Below are positions 1 through 5,488 of a stretch of 6,577 bases of DNA, piece after piece (the first letter of the stretch is position 1; each line of letters opens with the position of its first letter). The notes beneath the pieces were generated by a model that saw only the letters and a list, made by a program, of their open reading frames with translations, was not told the DNA's origin and made no database searches. This DNA is from Bacillota bacterium. GTDB taxonomy: Bacteria > Bacillota > Clostridia > Lachnospirales > Lachnospiraceae. The translations under genes and the position numbers were made by a program. The DNA lies in contig JAEWWQ010000082.1 of the NCBI GenBank assembly GCA_023458855.1, positions 1 through 6,577 of the forward strand. The letters run 5' to 3'.

Positions 1-1589
1 AAAAAGTATGAAAAACATTTCTTCAAAAGCAGCAATCTATTGTAGGCTTTCTGAAGAAGACAAAAATAAAAAAAATGAATTCGATGATAGCCTGAGTATA
101 CAAAATCAGAAGTCCATGCTGATACGATATGCACAAGATAAGGAATGGGATATTTATCAAATTTATTCAGACGATGATTATAGTGGATCTGATCGGAACA
201 GACCAGAATTTAACAGATTACTAAAGGATGCAGAAGCTGGCAAATTTGATATTATTTTGTGCAAATCGCAGTCACGTTTTACACGGGAAATGGAAATGGT
301 CGAGAAGTACATAAACGGATTATTCAAGATTTGGAATATCCGATTCATCAGCATTGTAGATAACGCAGATACCAGCAATGTTGGAAATAAAAAATCAAGA
401 CAGATTAACGGATTAGTAAATGAGTGGTATTTGGAGGATATGTCCGAGAATATCAAGAGTGCACTAACAGTACGGCGTGAAAAGGGGTTTCATATTGGAT
501 CATTTGCTTTATATGGTTATCAAAAAGACCCCGAACAAAAAGGACATATTATACCGGATCCGGAAGCTGCTGAAGTAGTACACAGAATATTTTCCATGTA
601 TGCGAACGGATTTGGAATAACGGCGATTGCAAGGCAGATGAATGCAGAAGGAATTTTGAATCCGACAGCATATAAAATTGCAAAAGGAATCAGAACGAAA
701 GTGAATGGAAAGAAATCAGGAGTACTTTGGAAATATTACACCGTCAGCAATATGCTTACAAATGAAATCTATATCGGGAATATGGTGCAGGGAAAATATG
801 AAAGCATTTCCTATAAATCTGGTATTAACAGGCCTAGAGATAAATCTCGTTGGATAAGGGTCTCCAATACACATGAGCCTATTATTGAGCAAGAGTTGTG
901 GAACATAGTCCAGGATATGCGGAAAGGCAGGTATAAACCATTAATCACCGGTGAGACAGGGCCATTTGCAAATAAATTAAAATGCGCATATTGCGGATAT
1001 CATATGCGAATAAAAAAGTGCCATGGCCACAGATATTTTGAATGTGGAACAAAATACACCTGTAAAGATGCCTGCCCGGGTGCCTTTATTCCCCTTACAG
1101 AATTGTGGGATACTGTAAAAAGAGAACTGGATGAAGTAATAAAGGATTATCTTGAAGAGTCTTCTTTAATCGGGATGCTTGAAACAAAAAAAAATCGTGA
1201 GGATAGAATAAAAGTTCTTCAGAAAAAAATAAAGGATGCGCAGGGAAGGACGGCCGTTGCCAAGGCGGGAATCAAGGAATTGTATACAGATAAAATAAGC
1301 GGAATTATCAGCAAGGATGAATTTCTTGATTTGTCAACAGCATACAGAGATGAAATCAGGCAGGCTGAAAATATATTAGAGACATTACATCGGCAGCTGG
1401 AGCAAGAACAGAATCAGGAAGAGTCGGAACACGCGATTTTGGAGCGATTTATTTCTACAGAAAAGGAAAAGATCAATCGGGAACTTGTAGAGGCATTAAT
1501 AGACTATATTGAGATTGGAAAACGTTCCGATAGAAAAGAAAAGGTTCCAATTACAATACATTGGAATTTTTAATGGTTGTGTTTATAAA
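1..1589 (+). mobile_element. Right-hand end of an integrated element carrying a large serine recombinase
   Basis: The recombinase gene fills this segment, and sequence resembling a different, truncated chromosomal gene (CotJC/manganese catalase family) begins within about 20 bases of its stop codon. Large serine recombinases of phages, conjugative transposons and skin-type elements are commonly encoded right beside one attachment site, so the boundary near 1575-1600 is inferred to be an attL/attR junction. The left end lies outside the window, so cargo, size and element type (prophage, ICE or small intervening element) cannot be told. The exact edge is uncertain by roughly 20 bases. Confidence 0.6.
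8..1573 (+). CDS. Large serine recombinase (site-specific integrase/excisionase)
   Basis: This 521-residue protein has the full layout of a large serine recombinase, which cuts and rejoins attachment sites through a serine-DNA covalent intermediate. The N-terminal resolvase-type catalytic domain (about 8-155) carries the YCRLS motif, with S15 as the predicted nucleophile and R13 beside it, and the later KSQSRFTRE motif that supplies further active-site arginines. A recombinase DNA-binding domain follows (about 165-300), then a zinc ribbon with C326-x2-C329 and C346, C352 and C356, then a charged coiled-coil region (about 390-480), and a C-terminal end (ITIHWNF) typical of Firmicutes recombinases with a DUF4368-like tail. 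No key residue is missing, so it looks active. The frame is open to the window edge and no ribosome binding site can be seen in the seven upstream bases, but this ATG gives the usual short lead before the catalytic motif. Its 3' end abuts a truncated spore-type gene. Confidence 0.93.
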   Translation: MKNISSKAAIYCRLSEEDKNKKNEFDDSLSIQNQKSMLIRYAQDKEWDIYQIYSDDDYSGSDRNRPEFNRLLKDAEAGKFDIILCKSQSRFTREMEMVEKYINGLFKIWNIRFISIVDNADTSNVGNKKSRQINGLVNEWYLEDMSENIKSALTVRREKGFHIGSFALYGYQKDPEQKGHIIPDPEAAEVVHRIFSMYANGFGITAIARQMNAEGILNPTAYKIAKGIRTKVNGKKSGVLWKYYTVSNMLTNEIYIGNMVQGKYESISYKSGINRPRDKSRWIRVSNTHEPIIEQELWNIVQDMRKGRYKPLITGETGPFANKLKCAYCGYHMRIKKCHGHRYFECGTKYTCKDACPGAFIPLTELWDTVKRELDEVIKDYLEESSLIGMLETKKNREDRIKVLQKKIKDAQGRTAVAKAGIKELYTDKISGIISKDEFLDLSTAYRDEIRQAENILETLHRQLEQEQNQEESEHAILERFISTEKEKINRELVEALIDYIEIGKRSDRKEKVPITIHWNF

Positions 1590-1619
1590 ATGGTCGCAGA
1601 ACAAAAGGCAAGAACAACC
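1575..1619. other. Candidate attachment site (element/chromosome junction)
   Basis: Catalase-family homology starts near the ATG at 1590, just past the recombinase stop. An imperfect dyad flanks this region: GGTTGT at 1575-1580 and its complement ACAACC at 1614-1619, centred near 1597. Serine integrase att sites are roughly 40-50 bp imperfect dyads around a 2-bp crossover, which fits the size seen here. The dyad is short and could be chance, and the crossover dinucleotide cannot be fixed without the other end of the element or an empty site. Confidence 0.4.
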
Positions 1620-1799
1620 TATGAAAATATTTTGAGACTTGTAAAAAATGAAGAAGTTGCAGCTCCAATCAGATTTTTACGTGCAAGAGAAGTCGTACAT
1701 TTCCAAAGATTTGGAGAGGGATTGCGAATTGTGCAGGATAATTTGGATGCAAAGAATTTCTATGCATTTAACTCAGCGTTTGACAGATGCAGCAGTTAA
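1590..1799 (+). pseudogene. cotJC: 3' fragment of a CotJC/manganese catalase family gene
   Basis: The last 69 codons read as the C-terminal third of a CotJC-like manganese catalase: an AEQKARTTYENILRL helix, then FLRAREVVHFQRFGE, then LDAKNFYAFNSAFD. Two expected metal ligands remain, the glutamate of AEQKAR (codon 1599-1601) and the histidine of REVVH (codon 1698-1700). They are 33 residues apart, the same spacing as Glu148 and His181 of the Lactobacillus manganese catalase. The first part of the protein, with the other three ligands, is absent. The coding sequence is otherwise undamaged, with no internal stop or frameshift, and ends in a normal TAA. Upstream the frame stays open back to an ATG at 1509, but that stretch encodes the recombinase in another frame. 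It is either a dead remnant or the 3' exon-like half of a gene split by the neighbouring element. The family is CotJC/manganese catalase; choosing CotJC within it is less certain. Confidence 0.8.
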
Positions 1800-1815
1800 A
1801 AATTAAGATTTTCTT

Positions 1816-1859
1816 AGTTCACAGAAAGTTCACAAAAAAGAGACATTTAAGACACAAAC
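1816..1859 (+). promoter_or_regulatory. Four 11-bp tandem repeats, putative response-regulator box
   Basis: Four direct repeats follow at exactly 11-bp steps: AGTTCACAGAA, AGTTCACAAAA, AAGAGACATTT and AAGACACAAAC. The hexamers TTCACA, TTCACA, GAGACA and GACACA start at 1818, 1829, 1840 and 1851, each separated by 5 bp, and ACA is kept in all four. Hexamers on one face of the helix with 5-bp spacers are the layout of OmpR/PhoP-family response regulator sites such as the Bacillus Pho box. The array sits upstream of the ABC exporter genes, where such an activator would overlap the -35 region. Possible -10 elements follow (TAGATT at 1866-1871, or TTTAAT at 1870-1875). The regulator's identity cannot be read from the window. 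Confidence 0.55.
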
Positions 1860-1871
1860 TATGTGTAGATT

Positions 1872-1906
1872 TAATAGCGGTATCGGAATATCTGATACCG
1901 CTATTA
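1872..1906. terminator. Long inverted repeat: terminator or 5' leader hairpin
   Basis: TAATAGCGGTATC (1872-1884) is perfectly complementary to GATACCGCTATTA (1894-1906). The stem can extend inwards by a G-U, a G-C and an A-U pair to leave a three-base loop, giving about 16 pairs. It lies 72 bases after the catalase fragment's stop and 13 bases before the ribosome binding site of the exporter ATPase. The following bases are TTATTATAAT rather than a clean T-run, so intrinsic termination is only moderately supported. An operator or mRNA-stabilising leader hairpin for the exporter operon is equally possible. Confidence 0.5.
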
Positions 1907-1932
1907 TTATAATAGGTAAGGGAGGTATTACA

Positions 1933-3015
1933 TTGATACAAGTAGAAAATCTTGTAAAAAAATACGGTAGCCATGTTGCTGTGAACAATCTGTCATTTAC
2001 TATAGAGAAAGGTAAGATATATGGTTTTTTAGGTCCAAACGGTGCCGGAAAATCCACTACGATGAATATGATCACCGGATATCTGGGAGCAACAGGAGGT
2101 ACTATAAAAATTGATGGTATTGATATTGTGAAAAATCCTGAAAAGGCAAAGAAGAATATTGGTTATTTACCAGAGATACCGCCTTTATACACGGATATGA
2201 CAGTAACAGAATATCTGACATTTGCCGCAGAATTAAAGGGATTGAAGAAGACAGAAAAGAAAGAAAATGTTGAAAAAGTAATGAAAATGGTGAAACTAAA
2301 TGATGTTGAAAACCGTTTGATTCGTAATCTTTCAAAGGGATACCGGCAAAGAGTAGGGTTTGCACAGGCAATTTTAGGGTTCCCGGAAGTTATTATTCTG
2401 GATGAACCGACGGTTGGACTTGACCCAAAACAAATTATGGAAATAAGAGATTTAATTAAAGAATTGGGGAAAAATCATACTGTTATTTTAAGTTCACATA
2501 TTTTGTCGGAAGTAAGTGCGGTGTGTGATCAGATTCTGATTATATCAAAGGGAAGGCTTGTGGCACAGGATACACCGGAGAATCTGGAACATCTTATGGA
2601 GAAAGAGCAAACAGTTCATGTTACAGTAAAAGGAGAGAAGGAAGTCATTGAGAAGATATTAGCGGGAGCGGAATTTATTCATTCTTATACGTGTATGAGC
2701 GAAAACAAAAATGATGAGAAACAAGAAAAAGCTTATAATTATGATATTGTAGCCCACAAACAGACAGATATCAGAGAACAGTTATTCTATCTGCTGGCAG
2801 AAAAAAAATTACCGATTATTGAGCTGCATTCTTCTATGGTCTCTCTGGAAGATGTATTTCTTGAATTGACATCAGATCAATATATGGATGCGATGATGGA
2901 AAAAGAGCAGAAGGAAAGTACTTTGGAGGAAAACAGTCTGAAGAGTGACGCTCAGGAGATGGAAGATGATGAAAGTTCCAAAGAAAACGTGATTTTAGAA
3001 GAGGAGGCAGAATAG
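1933..3015 (+). CDS. ABC-2 type exporter ATP-binding protein, GldA-like
   Basis: This 360-residue cytoplasmic ATPase powers the membrane protein encoded next. The nucleotide-binding domain is complete: Walker A GPNGAGKST (34-42), a GYLPE segment at the Q-loop place (77-81, glutamate where many ABC proteins have glutamine, usual in the Gld/NosF-like group), signature LSKGY (133-137), Walker B VIILDE (153-158), and the H-loop histidine H189. After about residue 215 comes a regulatory C-terminal domain, and the last 40 or so residues form a strongly acidic, probably disordered tail. The start is TTG at 1933, preceded by GGGAGGT at 1920-1926 with a 6-base gap. An in-frame ATG at 1861 would add 24 residues translated from the inverted repeat and has no good ribosome binding site, and the chosen start gives the normal family N-terminus (IQVENLVKKYG). 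The next gene starts 2 bases after the stop, so the two are one operon. The transported substrate is unknown. Confidence 0.92.
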   Translation: MIQVENLVKKYGSHVAVNNLSFTIEKGKIYGFLGPNGAGKSTTMNMITGYLGATGGTIKIDGIDIVKNPEKAKKNIGYLPEIPPLYTDMTVTEYLTFAAELKGLKKTEKKENVEKVMKMVKLNDVENRLIRNLSKGYRQRVGFAQAILGFPEVIILDEPTVGLDPKQIMEIRDLIKELGKNHTVILSSHILSEVSAVCDQILIISKGRLVAQDTPENLEHLMEKEQTVHVTVKGEKEVIEKILAGAEFIHSYTCMSENKNDEKQEKAYNYDIVAHKQTDIREQLFYLLAEKKLPIIELHSSMVSLEDVFLELTSDQYMDAMMEKEQKESTLEENSLKSDAQEMEDDESSKENVILEEEAE

Positions 3016-3017
3016 TT

Positions 3018-5141
3018 ATGTTTGCAGTTTATAAAAAAGAATTAAAATCATATTTTCATTCTGTTATTGGATTCTTATTTATGGCAGTTCTGCTATTTTT
3101 CATAGGACTCTATTTTACAGTAGATTGTCTTGTATATGGGACACCATATTTTACATATGTATTAAACAGTGTTATTATTATTTTTCTATTCGCAGTGCCG
3201 ATTCTGACCATGAAGATATTATCAGAAGAAAAGCACCAGAAAACGGATCAGTTATTATTTACGTCACCAGTCAAATTGTCTAAGATTATTATTGGAAAAT
3301 ATCTGGCTTTGATTTCTATTCTTGGAATCGTAGTATTGATATCAGCAATCTATCCCTTAGTATTATCCTGTAGTGGAAGCATTCCTTTTGCAGAGACCTA
3401 TTATGCCTTGTTTTCATTTTTCTTATTTGGTGCGGCATGCATTGCCATTGGTCTGTTTATTTCTTCCGTTACAGAAAGCCAGGTAATTGCGGCAGTTCTG
3501 ACTTTTGCAATCCTGTTGGTGGGTTTTATGGTCTCAGGAATAAGCGGAGTGATTTCTTCTACAGGCAACATCTTGACAAAGTTATTAAGTATCTTTGATA
3601 TTGCTTCCAGATTTGACAATCTGATGAATGGCATTGTAGATATTAATTGTATGCTTTATTATTTCTCTGTCATTATCTTATTTCTATTTTTAACATATCA
3701 GGTCATTCAGAAGCGAAGATGGTCTATTGTAAATTATGGAGCAAAGAAGACGGTTCTTAGTGCCGGATTTACAGTTATTGTAGCCTGTGTGATCGCAGCT
3801 GTTAATATAGCAGCAAATTATTTACCAGAGTCAGTAAAAAGTTTTGATATCACAGACAATCATATTTACTCGATTACGGATACCACGAAGCAGGTACTTG
3901 ATAATCTGGATCAGGATATTACAGTTTATCTTCTGAATAGTGAAAAAAGTGCAGATATTACCATTAAAACAATGCTGACAAGATATCAGGCATATTCCAA
4001 AAAGATAAAGGTAGAATATAAGAGTCAAAAAGATTATCCGAATTTTGTGTCTGGCTATACACAGGATACACTTGCGGATAATAGTATAATTGTTGTATGT
4101 GGAGAGCGCTATACTACAATTAATTATGACGATTGTTTTGAGTCGGAAATAGATTACACGACTTATCAGGAAAACAGAACCGGATATGACGGAGAGGGAC
4201 AATTGACATCTGCAATCTCATATGTGACAAGCAGCGATCTGCCTAAAGTATATGTAATTACAGGCCATCAGGAACTGGATCTATCAGCAAATGTACTTGC
4301 CAACATCAAAAAGGAAAATGTAGAAGTTGAGAGCATTAATCTGATGAATTATGATGCAGTGCCTACCGATGCTGCAAGTATTATAATTTCAGGACCAGTT
4401 GTTGATTATTCAAAAGAAGATACTGAAAAAATAAAATCTTATCTGTCAGCAGGTGGTCATGCAGTCATACTGACGGCTTTGTCAGATGAAGATATGCCGA
4501 ATTTTAAGTCTATCTTATCTGACTATGGTGTGACAATGGCTGATGGAGCCGTATTTGATTCTAATCAAAATAATTATTATCAGTATCCATTCTATATTTT
4601 ACCGGAAATTAAAAGTCATCCAATTACCGCAGACCTTTATAAAGGAAAGAGGTACATCCTTATGCCGCAGGCAGTAGGTCTTGTCGTAGAAGAAGACGAT
4701 AAATTACCGGAAGGTGTAACCGCCACGGCATTGCTCACAAGTTCAGATACTTCCTATAGTAAGGCGGATGTTAAAAATATGTCTACTTATGATAAAGAAG
4801 AAGGGGACACAGATGGGCCATTTGATCTTGGTGTCTATCTGGAAAAAAGCAATGATGATGAAACGACGACAAAGATAGTCGCTTTTGGGTGTGAATATTT
4901 ACTGGATGATGAATTCGATGCGAGAGTATCTGGTGCAAATGTCAAACTGTTTACCAGTGCAATCAGTAATCTTGTCGATCATGAAAGTAGTGTATCCATC
5001 CCTTCCAAGAGTTATGAGTATGGAACGATTATGGTAAACAGAAGCATGGTAGTATTTGGAGGTCTTGTGGTAACATTATTGATTCCGCTTGCTATTTTAG
5101 TGATTGGAATCGTTATCTGGGCGAAACGAAGAAAAAGATAA
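3018..5141 (+). CDS. ABC-2 permease fused to a GldG-like extracytoplasmic domain
   Basis: This 707-residue membrane protein is the partner of the ATPase just upstream. Residues 1-235 form an ABC-2 permease with about six membrane segments (near 15-36, 46-66, 92-115, 127-149, 156-178 and 211-228). A further segment near 248-271 leads into a large extracytoplasmic region (about 275-675) of the GldG/ABC_transp_aux type, opening with the family-typical SFDITDNHIYSITDTTKQVL. A last membrane segment (about 677-701) ends in a basic cytoplasmic tail, AKRRKR. In Bacteroidetes gliding bacteria GldF and GldG are separate proteins; here they are one chain, an arrangement also seen in other Firmicutes. 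AGGAGG at 3002-3007, inside the end of the ATPase gene, is the ribosome binding site, 10 bases before the ATG. The function is unknown; export or envelope remodelling is an inference from the family, and gliding is not implied. The DUF4340-type gene that often follows such pairs is absent. Confidence 0.9.
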   Translation: MFAVYKKELKSYFHSVIGFLFMAVLLFFIGLYFTVDCLVYGTPYFTYVLNSVIIIFLFAVPILTMKILSEEKHQKTDQLLFTSPVKLSKIIIGKYLALISILGIVVLISAIYPLVLSCSGSIPFAETYYALFSFFLFGAACIAIGLFISSVTESQVIAAVLTFAILLVGFMVSGISGVISSTGNILTKLLSIFDIASRFDNLMNGIVDINCMLYYFSVIILFLFLTYQVIQKRRWSIVNYGAKKTVLSAGFTVIVACVIAAVNIAANYLPESVKSFDITDNHIYSITDTTKQVLDNLDQDITVYLLNSEKSADITIKTMLTRYQAYSKKIKVEYKSQKDYPNFVSGYTQDTLADNSIIVVCGERYTTINYDDCFESEIDYTTYQENRTGYDGEGQLTSAISYVTSSDLPKVYVITGHQELDLSANVLANIKKENVEVESINLMNYDAVPTDAASIIISGPVVDYSKEDTEKIKSYLSAGGHAVILTALSDEDMPNFKSILSDYGVTMADGAVFDSNQNNYYQYPFYILPEIKSHPITADLYKGKRYILMPQAVGLVVEEDDKLPEGVTATALLTSSDTSYSKADVKNMSTYDKEEGDTDGPFDLGVYLEKSNDDETTTKIVAFGCEYLLDDEFDARVSGANVKLFTSAISNLVDHESSVSIPSKSYEYGTIMVNRSMVVFGGLVVTLLIPLAILVIGIVIWAKRRKR

Positions 5142-5176
5142 GCTGACATTTTACGACAATAAATAACAAACTTTAT

Positions 5177-5207
5177 GGTCCTATTGACATAAAAAATCAA
5201 TAGGGCT
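5177..5207. terminator. Hairpin terminator after the exporter operon, overlapping the feo promoter
   Basis: CCTATTGA (5180-5187) pairs with TCAATAGG (5197-5204), and flanking G-C and G-U pairs extend the stem to about 11 pairs with a nine-base A-rich loop. The downstream sequence ATAATTTTGTT contains a short T-run. It lies 36 bases after the permease stop and is the only terminator-like structure before feoA. The feo -35 hexamer begins inside the left arm, so the same bases serve both purposes. Confidence 0.6.
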
Positions 5208-5212
5208 ATAAT
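5184..5212 (+). promoter_or_regulatory. Consensus sigma-A promoter for feoAB
   Basis: TTGACA (5184-5189) and TATAAT (5207-5212) are both perfect consensus hexamers separated by the ideal 17 bp. Transcription would start near 5219, about 44 bases before the feoA start. A Fur-like box lies immediately downstream, so a strong basal promoter repressed by iron-loaded Fur is the expected control. Confidence 0.9.
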
Positions 5213-5225
5213 TTTGTTAATAAAT

Positions 5226-5240
5226 TGAGAATCGTTATCA
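5226..5240. promoter_or_regulatory. Fur box upstream of feoAB
   Basis: The sequence TGAGAATCGTTATCA matches the 7-1-7 Fur operator TGATAATNATTATCA at 12 of 14 defined positions. It starts about 7 bases after the predicted transcription start, a position suited to blocking RNA polymerase. It lies directly before ferrous iron transport genes, the classic Fur target, which supports the call. Another metal regulator of the Fur or DtxR type cannot be excluded from sequence alone. Confidence 0.8.
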
Positions 5241-5262
5241 AAAAGAGAGTATGAGGTCTGAC

Positions 5263-5487
5263 ATGACATTATTTGAAGGAAAAGCAGGAGAGCCATATCA
5301 AATAAGCGGAATATATGTAGAGGAAGCAATTACAAGAAGATTAGAGGCACTTGGGCTCAATGATGGAACAACTATTCATGTGTTAACGAGAAAAAAGAAC
5401 GGTGCTCTTATTATTAAAGTGAGAGGAACGAGACTTGCCTTGGGAAAACATATTTCTTCAGGGATAGAAGTTAAGGGGGAACTGTAA
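5263..5487 (+). CDS. feoA: FeoA, ferrous iron transport accessory protein
   Basis: This small cytoplasmic protein (74 residues) is a single SH3-like FeoA domain that is thought to bind and assist FeoB in ferrous iron uptake. The family pattern is clear: an N-terminal MTLFEGKAGEPYQISGI strand region, the helix with RRLEALGLNDGT, a turn with KKNGALIIKV, and the conserved RGTRLALGKHISSGIEV ending. The ATG at 5263 is preferred because GAGG at 5252-5256 lies about 7 bases upstream and family members commonly begin with MTL. An in-frame ATG at 5251 would add four residues (MRSD) but has only a weak, closely spaced AGAGAG before it. feoB begins one base after the stop codon, indicating translational coupling. 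Expression is predicted to be driven by the consensus promoter and repressed by Fur when iron is plentiful. Confidence 0.93.
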   Translation: MTLFEGKAGEPYQISGIYVEEAITRRLEALGLNDGTTIHVLTRKKNGALIIKVRGTRLALGKHISSGIEVKGEL

Positions 5488-5488
5488 G

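Noticed and set aside
1590..1799. Catalase fragment as a complete small functional gene starting at the ATG at 1590
   Set aside because: It lacks the N-terminal helices and three of the five metal ligands of the family and has no ribosome binding site upstream.
1908..1913. Perfect TATAAT as a -10 element for the exporter operon
   Set aside because: No acceptable -35 lies 16-18 bases upstream, and transcription would start on top of the ribosome binding site.
1861..1932. ATG at 1861 as the start of the exporter ATPase (24 extra residues)
   Set aside because: The extra residues are encoded by the inverted repeat and the ribosome binding site itself, have no family resemblance, and lack a good binding site; the TTG at 1933 has a strong GGGAGGT at the right distance.
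3831..4202. 123-codon open frame on the minus strand
   Set aside because: It lies wholly inside the GldG-like coding region, has no recognisable domain or upstream signals, and is a by-product of AT-rich codons on the other strand. The other minus-strand open frames (178-456, 1830-2075, 2102-2371, 3401-3634, 5012-5329, 5736-6038, 6104-6292) were dismissed for the same reasons.
5251..5262. ATG at 5251 as the feoA start
   Set aside because: Possible, but its purine run is too close to the codon; 5263 has GAGG at a good distance and matches the usual MTL beginning of the family.
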